A stretch of DNA of 64,000 nucleotides from an uncultured Prevotellaceae bacterium. GTDB lineage: Bacteria > Bacteroidota > Bacteroidia > Bacteroidales > Bacteroidaceae. Position 1 is the first letter of the stretch. The number at the start of each line of letters is the position of its first letter. Below the pieces are notes generated by a model that saw nothing but the letters and a program-made list of their open reading frames with translations, ran no database searches and was not told where the DNA came from. Of the stretch, positions 18,298 through 27,627 are shown in pieces. The position numbers were made by a program, and so were the translations under genes. The stretch is taken from assembly GCA_900318555.1 (NCBI GenBank), contig ONKX01000007.1:43240-107239 (forward strand), in the 5' to 3' direction.

Positions 18298-18465
18298 ATG
18301 AAGAAGACATATTTTGAGCCCGAAATGGAAGTAGTGTATATTAATACGTTCCAACCCCTGCTGGCAGGATCAGAATTAATGGATTTGAACGATACTCCGG
18401 AAATCGATAATTCCGGTGATATCCTCGCTCCAGATATGGGTGTTCCAGGCTTTTTCTTTGAATAA
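18298..18465 (+). CDS. LLAGS-type small peptide
   Basis: 55 residues: MKKTYFEPEMEVVYINTFQP, then LLAGS (residues 21-25), then an acidic stretch ending GVPGFFFE. An AGGAGG site at 18283-18288 precedes the start by 9 nt, unusual in Bacteroidota, where Shine-Dalgarno sites are rare. It sits 21 bp after the surface protein gene and before a terminator, the same layout as the peptide at 14786. Confidence 0.78.
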   Translation: MKKTYFEPEMEVVYINTFQPLLAGSELMDLNDTPEIDNSGDILAPDMGVPGFFFE

Positions 18466-18498
18466 GAAGATAGGATAGAATTGTTTCCAGATAAAAAA

Positions 18499-18532
18499 AT
18501 CGGGCTGATATTTGGTCAGTCCGATTTTTTTT
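18499..18532 (+). terminator. Terminator with a promoter box in its loop
   Basis: The ATCGG and CTGA segments (18499-18508) pair with TCAG and CCGAT (18516-18525), followed by a T tract. The loop TATTTGG contains the TTTG -33 box of the next promoter. Confidence 0.85.
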
Positions 18533-18542
18533 CTTATCTTTG
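18511..18542 (+). promoter_or_regulatory. Promoter of surface protein gene 18588
   Basis: TTTG at 18511-18514 (in the terminator loop), a 20-bp spacer and TATCTTTG at 18535-18542 directly after the T tract. Confidence 0.8.
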
Positions 18543-18587
18543 CGGCACAAAACAAAAATATTATTAACTTTTTAAACTAAAACGCTT

Positions 18588-20915
18588 ATGAACAAATTAT
18601 TACGCTATTCGTTTGTAGCCTTAATGGCTATGATTGGTTTGAACATCAGTGCTCAGGAAGTGACTCTGGACTTCACTCTCACAGATCCTTCTGATGAAAC
18701 TGCTAAAACAAGTGTGTGGGGATTCCCTGCAAGTTCAAAAAACAAAACAGTAGAAGAGCAGTCCTTTACCTATAATGGTTATACCGTTAAGGTAGCAGGC
18801 TCTGAGGGTGAGGGTTATTATTGGCACGACAAGGATCATTATCTGCTTTTTGGTAAGCAGGGTGCTTATCTGACACTGCCAGCATTTAACTTTGATGTAG
18901 AACGCATTGACATTGAGGGTAATTCTAGTGCTTCTACTGGTGTAAAACAAAATATATTTGTTGGTGATGAGGCCGTAAGTACAGAAACAACTGGTGCTCA
19001 GGGAACGAATATATTCACAATTGCAGAAGGAAAGCAAGCTGCAGGCACTATTTATACAATTAAAGTAAACAGTAAACACAATAATCAGATTAGGACGATT
19101 AAAATCTGGAAGAAGGGTTCTGGTGCAAAGCAGTCTGCCGATATTGCTTGGAGCAAAGCTTCAGCTACTGTAACAATTGGTGCAGATGATAATGTTTTCC
19201 CAGAACTGAGCAACCCCAATAATCTGACCGTTTCTTATGCAAGCACTAAGGAAGAAGTGGCAACGATTAACGCAAACGGCCAAGTAACGCTTGTGGCAGC
19301 AGGTACTACCAAAATCTCTGCTATTTTCGAAGGCAATGATTCTTATGAGGCTTCAACGGTTTCTTACAATCTGACCGTTAAGGAGGCAGAGACTCCAAGT
19401 CAAGGAACAACTGTGGCTAATGTTGCTGCTCTGAATGCTTTGGAGAACAATACCACATTTACATATACAAGTGACGTACTGGTAGTTTATGTAAATGGAA
19501 GTTATGCCTATATTAAGGATGACACTGGTTCAAGCCTTATCTACGATAATGGTAAGACAAAGCTGGCAAATCTGGGTATCGGTTCGAGAATTACAGCTAA
19601 TTGGACTGGTAAGGTAAGTGTCTATAATAACTTGTTCGAGGCTGTTCCTGATGACGTCCTGCCTACAGCAGGTACTTCAGCTGTACTGGTTACCTATCCT
19701 GATGCAGCAATCACGGATGTTGTGGCTGCAAACATGAATCAGGTTGTTGTTCTGAAGGGTGTAACTTATACTGCTCCTGACGGTAAGAATTTCACAATCT
19801 CAGAGGGTGGTGTAGAGGTTAAAGGCTATAACACGTTTAATATTGAGATTGCTGCTCCTGAAGAGGGTAAGACTTATAACATTACTGGTGTAATCAGCGT
19901 TTATAAGGAGAATGCCCAGTTCCTGCCAATCGCTATTGAAGAGGCTGGTGGTGGCGATCCTGGCATTGATCCCAGTGCAACCATTTACGAGGTTCCTGTC
20001 AGCAAATTCACTCCTTGGGATGGTACATCTATCGAAGGTAATGTGATTACAATGGGTGCAGGCTGGAAAGGTGGTGCCATCTACGTTGGTGGAGACATGA
20101 CTCAGTTCGACTATGTATGGATTAAGTTCAAGAATGCAACAGGTACTCCTAATTTCGGTATCACTTATGATGAATGGACAAGCAATGCTGATTGGGGTCC
20201 CGTATTCGCTGCTGTTACCACTGCAATGGACGGCACTGGAATGGTTGGTATCAAGCTTGACAAGAAGACCGTAATGGTTCATGGTAATGCTGAGACTGGT
20301 GGTGTTGGTATTGGTGACGTTTATGCACAGCATGTTCAGCAGATTACTATCCAGGGTGGAAATTCAGCTGCTTCTGTTGAGGTAGAAGGCATCTGGTTCG
20401 GTACTACTGCAGAGTTTGTGAAGGCTGGTGGCGATGTTCCTGTTCGTCCTGAGGCTGGTGGCGCTCTGACGATGTGGGAAGGCGAGCTCGTCTATGATGG
20501 ATGGGGCGTTTCCTCTACCATTGATCCGAAGTACTTCGAGGTTGCTCAGGTTGGTGATATCATCTATTGCTCAGTAAAGGACGTTACAGCAGATTATAAT
20601 CCTATCTTCAAGTATCAGGATTGGTCAGACTTTACCGATATTCAGGCAACACTGGCTAAGGACGAGACTCACTTCGAGGGTAAGATTGCAACCGCTGAGG
20701 CTTTGGATTATCTCCAGAAGAACGGTCTCCGCTTCCAGGGCGTTGGCTTCACGCTGACGAAGGTTGAGCTGAAGGTTCCCGATCCAAGTGGCGTCAACAC
20801 CATCAATGCTGTTAAGGCTGATAATGGTGCTATCTACAACGTAGCTGGCCAGAAGGTGAATGCTGGTTACAAGGGTCTGGTGATTCTGAATGGTAAGAAG
20901 TATGTGAATAAGTAA
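18588..20915 (+). CDS. Surface protein with Ig-like (BIG2-type) domain and T9SS-type tail
   Basis: 775 residues with a signal peptide ending NISAQ. After an N-terminal beta-rich module, a BIG2-type Ig domain lies at residues about 182-265 (VSYASTKEEVATINANGQVT ... GTTKISAIFEGNDSY). An OB-fold-like region (residues about 275-450) and two beta-sandwich modules follow. The end, IYNVAGQKVNAGYKGLVILN, matches the tail pattern of the other surface proteins. Unlike the two preceding units, it is not followed by an LLAGS gene. Ligand unknown. Confidence 0.78.
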   Translation: MNKLLRYSFVALMAMIGLNISAQEVTLDFTLTDPSDETAKTSVWGFPASSKNKTVEEQSFTYNGYTVKVAGSEGEGYYWHDKDHYLLFGKQGAYLTLPAFNFDVERIDIEGNSSASTGVKQNIFVGDEAVSTETTGAQGTNIFTIAEGKQAAGTIYTIKVNSKHNNQIRTIKIWKKGSGAKQSADIAWSKASATVTIGADDNVFPELSNPNNLTVSYASTKEEVATINANGQVTLVAAGTTKISAIFEGNDSYEASTVSYNLTVKEAETPSQGTTVANVAALNALENNTTFTYTSDVLVVYVNGSYAYIKDDTGSSLIYDNGKTKLANLGIGSRITANWTGKVSVYNNLFEAVPDDVLPTAGTSAVLVTYPDAAITDVVAANMNQVVVLKGVTYTAPDGKNFTISEGGVEVKGYNTFNIEIAAPEEGKTYNITGVISVYKENAQFLPIAIEEAGGGDPGIDPSATIYEVPVSKFTPWDGTSIEGNVITMGAGWKGGAIYVGGDMTQFDYVWIKFKNATGTPNFGITYDEWTSNADWGPVFAAVTTAMDGTGMVGIKLDKKTVMVHGNAETGGVGIGDVYAQHVQQITIQGGNSAASVEVEGIWFGTTAEFVKAGGDVPVRPEAGGALTMWEGELVYDGWGVSSTIDPKYFEVAQVGDIIYCSVKDVTADYNPIFKYQDWSDFTDIQATLAKDETHFEGKIATAEALDYLQKNGLRFQGVGFTLTKVELKVPDPSGVNTINAVKADNGAIYNVAGQKVNAGYKGLVILNGKKYVNK

Positions 20916-20936
20916 TCACAGAAACATCTTATAATA

Positions 20937-20971
20937 AAAGAGCGGAACTTTTGGTGGTTCCGCTTTTTTTT
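20937..20971 (+). terminator. Terminator with the mutS -33 box in its loop
   Basis: AGCGGAAC (20941-20948) pairs with GTTCCGCT, followed by eight or more T. TTTG in the loop (20950-20953) doubles as the -33 box of the mutS promoter. Confidence 0.88.
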
Positions 20972-20981
20972 TGTACTTTTG
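20950..20981 (+). promoter_or_regulatory. mutS promoter
   Basis: TTTG at 20950-20953, a 20-bp spacer and TACTTTTG at 20974-20981. The box overlaps an upstream in-frame TTG, which is why the mutS start is placed at ATG 21003. Confidence 0.8.
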
Positions 20982-21002
20982 CATGCAAAAGACAAAAGCA
21001 AG

Positions 21003-23624
21003 ATGGCAACGAAGGAAGGTAAGGAGTTGACTCCGATGATGAAACAGTTTTTTGACTTCAAGGCAAAGTACCCTGAGGCCTTGTTGCTGTTTCGTTGTGG
21101 CGACTTCTACGAGACCTATTGCGAGGATGCCGTCATTGCTTCGCGGATACTGGGCATTACGCTCACCCACAGGAATAACGGCTACAACAAAGGCGACGAG
21201 ATGGCTGGTTTTCCCCATCACGCCCTCGACACTTATCTGCCTAAGCTGATTCGTGCTGGCAAGCGTGTGGCCATCTGTGACCAGTTGGAAGACCCCAAAC
21301 TGACAAAGAAGCTCGTCAAGCGAGGTATTACGGAACTGGTGACGCCTGGTGTGGCGATGCAGGATACCGTGCTGAACTACAAGGAGAACAACTTCCTCTC
21401 GGCTGTGCATTTTGGCAAGGCGGCCTGTGGCGTTTCGTTCCTGGACATCTCGACGGGTGAATTCCTGGTGGGCGAGGGTACTTACGATTATGTGGAGAAA
21501 CTCATTGGTAATTTCCAACCCAAGGAGGTGCTCTACGACAGGGGTCGCAAACACGACTTCGAACGTTACTTTGGCAATCGTCTCGTGACTTTCGAACTCG
21601 ACGACTGGGTGTTTACGGAACAGACGGCCCATCAGAAACTCTTCAAGCATTTCAACGTCAAGTCGCTGAAGGGTTTTGGCGTTGACCATCTGAAGAGTGG
21701 CGTCATTGCTGCTGGTGCCATCCTGCAATACCTGGAACAGACGTTGCACACGCAGATTGCCCACATCACCTCGCTTTCTCGCATCGAGGAAGAGCGTTAT
21801 GTGCGTCTGGATAAGTTTACCGTCCGTTCGCTGGAATTGCTAAGTCCGATGCAGGACGACGGAAAGTCGTTGCTCAACGTTATTGACCATACGGTGACGC
21901 CTATGGGTGGTCGCATGTTGCGTCGTTGGCTGGTATTTCCGCTGAAGGACGAAAAGCCCATCAACGAGCGTCTGGATATCGTGGAATATTACTATCGTGA
22001 ACCAGAGTTCCGCCAGTGTGTTGACGACCAACTGCACCGGATGGGTGATTTGGAGCGTATCATTTCAAAGGTCGCTGTGGGTCGCGTGTCGCCTCGTGAG
22101 GTGGTACAGCTGAAGATGGCCCTGCAGGCTATCCAACCCATCAAGACGGCGTGTCTTTATGCCAATAACGAATCGCTGAAAAGGGTAGGGGAGCAGCTGA
22201 ATCTTTGCGAGAGCATTCGCGACAGGATAGAACGCGAAATTCAGAACGACCCGCCACAGCTTGTCGCAAAAGGGGGCGTCATTCGCGATGGTGTGAATGC
22301 AGAACTGGATGAATTGCGACATATTGCTTATAGTGGTAAGGACTATCTCCTGCAGATTCAGGAGCGCGAGGCTCAAGAGACAGGTATCCAGTCGCTGAAA
22401 ATAGGTTATAACAACGTCTTTGGCTATTATCTCGAGGTGCGCAATACCTATAAGGATAAAGTGCCTCAGGAGTGGGTTCGCAAGCAGACGCTGGCTCAGG
22501 CAGAGCGTTATATCACGCAGGAACTGAAGGAATACGAAGAGAAGATTCTGGGTGCCGAGGATAAGATTCTCGCGCTCGAAGCACAGCTGTTCAATGACCT
22601 CGTGCTGGCTATGCAGGAGTTTATTCCTCAGATTCAGATCAACGCCAATGTCATTGCCCATCTCGACTGTTTGCTGAGTGCTGCCAAGACGGCTGAAGAG
22701 AACCACTACGTGCGTCCTGTGATTGATGCCAGCGACGTGATAGAAATCAAGCAGGGTCGCCACCCGGTCATTGAGACTCAGTTGCCTTTGGGCGAACATT
22801 ACGTGCCAAACGATATCTATCTCGACAGCGAACACCAGCAAATCATCATCATTACTGGTCCGAATATGGCTGGTAAATCGGCTCTCTTGCGCCAAACGGC
22901 CTTAATCGTACTGTTGGCGCAGATAGGATGTTTCGTGCCAGCAGAGAGCGCGAAAATTGGTTTGGTGGACAAGATTTTCACGAGGGTAGGGGCCTCAGAT
23001 AACATTTCCTTGGGCGAATCAACCTTTATGGTGGAAATGACGGAGGCTGCAAATATATTAAATAATGTGACGCCTCGCTCGCTGGTGCTCTTCGACGAGT
23101 TGGGACGAGGCACTTCGACGTATGACGGAATTTCCATTGCGTGGGCTATCGTTGAGTATCTGCACGAGCACCCCAAAGCTCAGGCTCGCACGCTCTTTGC
23201 AACACACTACCACGAGCTGAACGAGATGGAGAAGAACTTCAAACGCATCAAGAACTACAACGTCTCCGTAAAGGAGGTGGAAGGAAAGGTCATCTTCCTG
23301 CGCAAACTGGAAAAAGGAGGCTCAGAGCACTCGTTTGGTATTCATGTGGCAGAGATTTCTGGAATGCCGAAAAGCATTGTCAAGCGCGCCAACGTCATCC
23401 TGAAACAGTTGGAAACGGACAATGCCTCTGTAGGAACTGTTGGCAAGCCCACAGCGGAGATTGCCCAGAGTCGCGAGGGAATGCAACTCTCGTTCTTCCA
23501 ATTAGATGATCCAGTCCTTTGTCAAGTCCGCGACGAAATCCTTGGCCTCGACGTCAACAACCTCACACCCCTCGAAGCCCTCAACAAACTTAACGACATC
23601 AAAAAAATCGTCTCAGGAAAATAA
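21003..23624 (+). CDS. mutS: DNA mismatch repair ATPase MutS
   Basis: 873 residues; recognises mismatches and starts mismatch repair. The mismatch-contacting Phe-X-Glu motif is FYE at residues 35-37. The Walker A motif is GPNMAGKS near residue 618, and Walker B/Q-loop signatures ([24 protein letters not shown]) follow. The C-terminus has the helix-turn-helix dimer region ending [10 protein letters not shown]. Length and domain order are normal, so the many repeats in this window are not explained by an obviously broken mutS. Confidence 0.97.
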   Translation: MATKEGKELTPMMKQFFDFKAKYPEALLLFRCGDFYETYCEDAVIASRILGITLTHRNNGYNKGDEMAGFPHHALDTYLPKLIRAGKRVAICDQLEDPKLTKKLVKRGITELVTPGVAMQDTVLNYKENNFLSAVHFGKAACGVSFLDISTGEFLVGEGTYDYVEKLIGNFQPKEVLYDRGRKHDFERYFGNRLVTFELDDWVFTEQTAHQKLFKHFNVKSLKGFGVDHLKSGVIAAGAILQYLEQTLHTQIAHITSLSRIEEERYVRLDKFTVRSLELLSPMQDDGKSLLNVIDHTVTPMGGRMLRRWLVFPLKDEKPINERLDIVEYYYREPEFRQCVDDQLHRMGDLERIISKVAVGRVSPREVVQLKMALQAIQPIKTACLYANNESLKRVGEQLNLCESIRDRIEREIQNDPPQLVAKGGVIRDGVNAELDELRHIAYSGKDYLLQIQEREAQETGIQSLKIGYNNVFGYYLEVRNTYKDKVPQEWVRKQTLAQAERYITQELKEYEEKILGAEDKILALEAQLFNDLVLAMQEFIPQIQINANVIAHLDCLLSAAKTAEENHYVRPVIDASDVIEIKQGRHPVIETQLPLGEHYVPNDIYLDSEHQQIIIITGPNMAGKSALLRQTALIVLLAQIGCFVPAESAKIGLVDKIFTRVGASDNISLGESTFMVEMTEAANILNNVTPRSLVLFDELGRGTSTYDGISIAWAIVEYLHEHPKAQARTLFATHYHELNEMEKNFKRIKNYNVSVKEVEGKVIFLRKLEKGGSEHSFGIHVAEISGMPKSIVKRANVILKQLETDNASVGTVGKPTAEIAQSREGMQLSFFQLDDPVLCQVRDEILGLDVNNLTPLEALNKLNDIKKIVSGK

Positions 23625-23658
23625 TCAAGAATTTGAGAATTTTTATATTCGGGGTTTA

Positions 23659-23765
23659 TTATCAAGAATTAGAGAATTGGAGAATTATATCTTTCTCTGA
23701 ATTCGAAACACCTTCAGATGAAGTTCTCGTAGTGTACAATTCTCTAATTCTCTAATTCTTGATAA
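23659..23765. terminator. 28-bp inverted repeat between convergent mutS and lgt, made of heptads
   Basis: The arm at 23659-23686 (TTATCAAGAATTAGAG...) is complementary to 23738-23765 with one mismatch. Each arm consists of AATTAGAG/AATTCTCT-type 7-bp units, and an extra partial copy lies at 23626-23640. As RNA it could fold from either strand, so a bidirectional terminator role is plausible, though the 51-nt loop is long. Confidence 0.65.
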
Positions 23766-23773
23766 AAACATGA

Positions 23774-24589
23774 TTATATTTTTCTCTTGGCTCTTAGCAT
23801 ACAAACGACACCAATGATGATGAAGGGAATCGAGAGAATCTGTCCCATATCGATAGGTAACGAGGCTTCGAAAGCTTCCTGAATCTCCTTGGTGTACTCG
23901 ATGAAGAAGCGGAAGGTGAAGATGTACGTCAGGCAGAAACCAAAATACCAGCCTGTGCCAATCTTCTCAGGCATCTTCTTGTGGAGATACCACATAATAC
24001 CAAACAAGATAGCGTAGGCAATTGCCTCGTAGAGTTGTCCTGGATGACGAGGAAGCATATCGACACGCTCGAAGATAAAGGCCCAGGGAACGTCCGTCAC
24101 CTTACCGATAATCTCTGAGTTCATGAGGTTGCCCAAGCGGATGAAACACGCCGTAGTTCCTGTGGCAATGGCGATATTGTCCAATACCGTCCAGATGCTT
24201 AATTTAGTATGTTTGACGTAGAGCCACAAGGCGATAATCAGTCCCAACGTACCTCCATGCGACGCAAGACCCTGATAACCCACGAACTTCCAATCTCCGT
24301 CTTCCAAAAAGCGAATGGGGATGAACATCTCGATGAAGCCCTTTACGGACGTCAAGAAATAGTCCGGCTCGTAGAAGATGCAATGTCCCAAACGGGCTCC
24401 TAACAGGATGCCGATGAAGCAATAGAAGAACAGGGGGTCGAACAGCTCGTCCTTGATTTTCTGTTCCTTATAGAGTCGTTTGACGATAAGATAGGCCAGT
24501 GCCAACCCAATGAGCCAGCACAATCCATACCAGCGAAATGGTCCAAACTCAATGCTGGGGTTCCAGTTGATGTATAGTAATTCGTTCAT
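23774..24589 (-). CDS. lgt: Prolipoprotein diacylglyceryl transferase
   Basis: 271 residues. This inner-membrane enzyme moves diacylglycerol from phosphatidylglycerol to the lipobox Cys of prelipoproteins. It is polytopic with the family signature region [14 protein letters not shown], the HGGTLG motif in [14 protein letters not shown] and the RHPGQLYEA stretch. It lies 39 bp downstream of ychF; that gap holds a 21-bp palindrome. Many lipoproteins in this window would be its substrates. Confidence 0.96.
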   Translation of the reverse strand: MNELLYINWNPSIEFGPFRWYGLCWLIGLALAYLIVKRLYKEQKIKDELFDPLFFYCFIGILLGARLGHCIFYEPDYFLTSVKGFIEMFIPIRFLEDGDWKFVGYQGLASHGGTLGLIIALWLYVKHTKLSIWTVLDNIAIATGTTACFIRLGNLMNSEIIGKVTDVPWAFIFERVDMLPRHPGQLYEAIAYAILFGIMWYLHKKMPEKIGTGWYFGFCLTYIFTFRFFIEYTKEIQEAFEASLPIDMGQILSIPFIIIGVVCMLRAKRKI

Positions 24590-24605
24590 AGTTCGCTTTA
24601 CTGTT

Positions 24606-24626
24606 TGTTGCGACTCAGTCGCGACA
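24606..24626. repeat. Intergenic 21-bp palindrome (same family as in rdgB)
   Basis: TGTTGCGA and TCGCGACA arms surround CTCAG. It lies between the ychF stop and the lgt start. Confidence 0.8.
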
Positions 24627-24628
24627 TA

Positions 24629-25729
24629 CTAGACGTTGAATCTAAAGTGCATAATATCACCGTCCTGGACTACGTAGTCCTTGCCCTCAATGCCCATCTT
24701 GCCTGCTTCGCGGACAGCGGCCTCAGAACCATATTGGATATAGTCGTCGTACTTGATAACCTCAGCGCGGATGAAGCCCTTCTCGAAGTCGGTATGAATG
24801 ACGCCAGCACACTGGGGAGCCTTCCAACCTTTCTTATATGTCCACGCCTTCACCTCCATTTCACCTGCGGTGATAAAGGTCTCAAGGTTCAACAGGGCGT
24901 AGGCCTTCTTGATGAGGCGGTTTACACCACTCTCCTCCAGGCCCAGTTCCTCCAAGAAGAGCTGCTTGTCTTCGTAGCTCTCGAGTTCAGCGATATCCTC
25001 TTCCGTCTTGGCGGCAATAATCATTGCCTCAGCACCTTCTTCCTTAGCGAGTGCCTCAACCTTCTGCGTAAAGGCATTACCGCTCTTCGCATCAGCCTCG
25101 CCCACATTGCAGACATACAGCACGGGCTTGGCAGTCAGCAAAAAGAGATTACGCGCACAATCCTGCTCGTCCTTGCTTTCAAACTCAACGATACGCGCGT
25201 TTTTGCCTTGCTCCAGCACCTCTTTGTAGGCCTTGAGCACAGCAACCTCAACCTTCGCCTCCTTATTGCCTGCAGCAGCAGCCTTCTCCGTCTTCGCCAA
25301 GCGACTCTCGATGGTCTCTAAGTCCTTGAGTTGCAGCTCAGTATCAATTATCTCCTTGTCGCGAATGGGGTCGATGGTTCCATCCACGTGGGTGATGTTT
25401 TCATCTTCGAAACAACGCAACACGTGGATAATGGCATCTGTCTCGCGAATGTTTCCGAGGAACTTATTGCCCAAGCCCTCACCCTTCGAGGCACCCTTTA
25501 CGAGGCCGGCAATATCAACAATTTCGCAGGTTGCTGGCACGATACGTCCTGGGTGAACAAGCTCTGCCAGTTTCGTCAGTCGCTCGTCAGGAACGGTAAT
25601 CACACCCACGTTGGGTTCTATCGTACAAAAAGGAAAATTTGCTGCCTGTGCCTTTGCGCTCGACAGGCAGTTGAACAAGGTAGACTTACCCACATTGGGC
25701 AGTCCCACAATACCACATTTTAATGACAT
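24629..25729 (-). CDS. ychF: Ribosome-associated ATPase/GTPase YchF (Obg family)
   Basis: 366 residues. P-loop GLPNVGKST at residues 8-16, the PFCTIEPNVG switch and the NVGEADAK region that replaces the usual NKXD motif, then a coiled-coil insert and a C-terminal TGS domain (ETFITAGEMEVKAW ... VVQDGDIMHFRFNV). It binds ribosomes and acts in stress and translation control. A -7-like TACCTTTG (plus 25759-25766) lies 30 bp upstream of the start. Confidence 0.96.
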   Translation of the reverse strand: MSLKCGIVGLPNVGKSTLFNCLSSAKAQAANFPFCTIEPNVGVITVPDERLTKLAELVHPGRIVPATCEIVDIAGLVKGASKGEGLGNKFLGNIRETDAIIHVLRCFEDENITHVDGTIDPIRDKEIIDTELQLKDLETIESRLAKTEKAAAAGNKEAKVEVAVLKAYKEVLEQGKNARIVEFESKDEQDCARNLFLLTAKPVLYVCNVGEADAKSGNAFTQKVEALAKEEGAEAMIIAAKTEEDIAELESYEDKQLFLEELGLEESGVNRLIKKAYALLNLETFITAGEMEVKAWTYKKGWKAPQCAGVIHTDFEKGFIRAEVIKYDDYIQYGSEAAVREAGKMGIEGKDYVVQDGDIMHFRFNV

Positions 25730-25775
25730 CTTTTCTAATAAACGTTTATATCTGGGTGCAAAGGTACGTAATAAT

Positions 25776-25803
25776 TATGAATTATGAACTATGAACTATG
25801 AAT
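25776..25803. repeat. TATGAAC/T heptad repeat at a gene end
   Basis: Units start at 25776, 25783, 25790 and 25797. The array runs up to the stop codon of the next minus-strand gene (25803-25805). Confidence 0.85.
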
Positions 25804-27077
25804 TATTTACCCTCTTTCCCTAAATTCAGCCTGATTCCTATCTGTAAGGTCCAGTTAAAAGGCTGGTCTTTGAAGAAGTTGTCCACCTTGCTGTCGTTCT
25901 TCAGATAGTAGCGCAGGCCAGGTTCAGCGTAGATGCCTACGAGGGGGATGATGTCGTATTCTATGCCAATGCCTCCAGCTAGCGACCACTGCGGATGGTC
26001 GTTTCTGGCGTTGACATCGACGCCCTCGGTATTCCTCTTGGCCCTGATATTCCAGTCGATTTGTGCGCCAGCTGTGGCGTAGACCTTCCAACCTTTGCCC
26101 TTCAGCACGTGATACTGCATGTTAAGGGGAACGCCCAGGTAATCGAGACGCTGATCGGTAGTGATAGGCGTGCCGCTTAGGACGTTGACAAACTGTGAAT
26201 TCAGACGCGTATAGACGAGACCTGTGCTTAGCGTCCAGCGATTCGTCAGGGGATAGCTGAGGGTAAGACCAAACGAGATGGGATGGTCGTGATGCTGGCG
26301 TTCCTCATAACCAATGAGCCAGATGGGCTCCTCCGTAGCGCGAGTGCTACCTGGGGGCAGATAGTCGCTAAAGTCGTAGCGACTGGCCATCTCTGGACTC
26401 ATCATCACTCCGTTGGTGTGATTGTAGGCCATGAGGCCGTTGTTAGCCATCAGGCCTATCGTAATGCCCTTGCGATTCTTTGTAGGCGAGGGGAGGGGAG
26501 AGGGGTGCTGAGGCAAAGAACGCTGGGGGGAAACCTCAGCCCGCGAAAGCGACGCAGGAGGCGTAGGGGGCTGTTGCTGAGAGGGGCGTTGAGGCTGAGG
26601 CCGAACCTCAGCCCACTCTGTCTCTGCTTGGTTGTCAGCAGTGGTATGATTTTGGGATAGGATGTTGTTATCTGTTTGATTAATGCGTACTTTTTTTCCG
26701 TAAGGAGCGAACTCTTTTTCCGTAAGGAGCGAACTCTCAGTCCGTCCCGTACGGACTGGTGACTCTCTAAGCTCTGCCTCTTGCTTTGCCGAAGGCTTGC
26801 TTTGTGTTTGCTCCTTTTTTGCAAGCGGTTCATTGATAGTTTGCTCTTTGGGCCAGAGCCACCAACTTGTACCAGCGACTAAAGCAATGAAAGCAGCAAT
26901 GCTGATCCAGCGTCGCCAAAGGGGTGTTACGACGTTTTTCTGTTGCTGGGGTGCTACGACGCTTGTTGGCTGTTGGGCCAGACGACGCTCAATGTCCGCC
27001 CACAGTCCCTCTGGCGCGTCTGCCTCGTAGTCAGCCAGTCGCTCGCGGAGTTGTTCTGTCCAGTCTTTCTTCGTCAT
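25803..27077 (-). CDS. Anti-sigma-like/outer-membrane beta-barrel fusion protein
   Basis: 424 residues. The N-terminus (DWTEQLRERLADYEADAPEG) is the short cytoplasmic helix found in many Bacteroidetes anti-sigma-like proteins. One membrane segment follows (RWISIAAFIALVAGTSWWLW, residues about 51-70), then a long low-complexity linker (about 71-210) and an OmpA/PorT-like beta-barrel domain (YPLTNRWTLSTGLVYTRL ... TLQIGIRLNLG). It overlaps the sigma factor gene by 4 bp, so it probably senses an envelope signal for that factor. The linker is built from DNA repeats, including a 22-bp tandem and a palindrome at 26693-26757. Confidence 0.8.
   Translation of the reverse strand: MTKKDWTEQLRERLADYEADAPEGLWADIERRLAQQPTSVVAPQQQKNVVTPLWRRWISIAAFIALVAGTSWWLWPKEQTINEPLAKKEQTQSKPSAKQEAELRESPVRTGRTESSLLTEKEFAPYGKKVRINQTDNNILSQNHTTADNQAETEWAEVRPQPQRPSQQQPPTPPASLSRAEVSPQRSLPQHPSPLPSPTKNRKGITIGLMANNGLMAYNHTNGVMMSPEMASRYDFSDYLPPGSTRATEEPIWLIGYEERQHHDHPISFGLTLSYPLTNRWTLSTGLVYTRLNSQFVNVLSGTPITTDQRLDYLGVPLNMQYHVLKGKGWKVYATAGAQIDWNIRAKRNTEGVDVNARNDHPQWSLAGGIGIEYDIIPLVGIYAEPGLRYYLKNDSKVDNFFKDQPFNWTLQIGIRLNLGKEGK
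26693..26757. repeat. 22-bp tandem repeat plus palindrome in a coding linker
   Basis: A 22-bp unit (TTTTTCCGTAAGGAGCGAAC plus TC) starts at 26693 and again at 26715 without change. AGTCCGT-cccgt-ACGGACT follows at 26739-26757. Because 22 is not a multiple of 3, the two identical DNA units are translated in different frames, as SSLLTEK and as EFAPYGKK. Confidence 0.9.
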
Positions 27078-27619
27078 AGCTTGTTGTTCTTTAGATAGTT
27101 GTTAATGTGTTTGGCGAGCTCTTGTTTGGCTCTTGCGTATTGCGAGGCAGAGGTTCCAGGCGTGATGCCTAACAGGCGGGCTATCTCTTTGTGTGATAGT
27201 TGCTCGAACACGTACAGGTTTAGCACCATTCTATAGCCTGGGGGCAATTGGCTTACCAACCTGTTGAGCACCGCTTGGGGTACGCGCCCTACGTCAGGTT
27301 CTTCTTCGTCGTCAGGTTCGTCGGGCAACCGATCCGTCAGCCTCATACGTTCGTGACTCCTGACGTGGTTGATAGCCTCATGAACCACAATGCTGCTGAC
27401 CCAGGCTTTCAACGTCCCTTCGCCCTGAAAACGGAAACCATCCAACGAGGTCAGTATCTTGACGAACGCGTCTTGCACAACGTCGCGAACGTCCTCATAG
27501 TCGGCAACATACCGTTGGGCGATGGCTATAGCAAGCCCTTTGTAGCGTTCGTAGAGGCGACGCTTTGCCTCCCGTTCTCCGCCTCGTATCGCGTCCAACA
27601 GCTCCTGCTCCGTTTCCAA
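27074..27619 (-). CDS. ECF-type RNA polymerase sigma factor
   Basis: 181 residues. Region 2 contains YEDVRDVVQDAFVKIL (residues about 41-56) and region 4 contains FEQLSHKEIARLLGITPGTS, the helix-turn-helix that reads the -35 element. The downstream gene overlaps by 4 bp and encodes a membrane-anchored anti-sigma/barrel protein. The upstream lipoprotein gene ends 8 bp before this start, so the three probably form one envelope-stress operon. The signal and regulon are not evident. Confidence 0.93.
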   Translation of the reverse strand: METEQELLDAIRGGEREAKRRLYERYKGLAIAIAQRYVADYEDVRDVVQDAFVKILTSLDGFRFQGEGTLKAWVSSIVVHEAINHVRSHERMRLTDRLPDEPDDEEEPDVGRVPQAVLNRLVSQLPPGYRMVLNLYVFEQLSHKEIARLLGITPGTSASQYARAKQELAKHINNYLKNNKL

Positions 27620-27627
27620 GGTCTCTC

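Noticed and set aside
20916-21764. 282-codon minus-strand frame opposite mutS
   Set aside because: It is antisense to conserved MutS domains and overlaps the mutS promoter and the preceding gene's terminator; no recognisable motifs.
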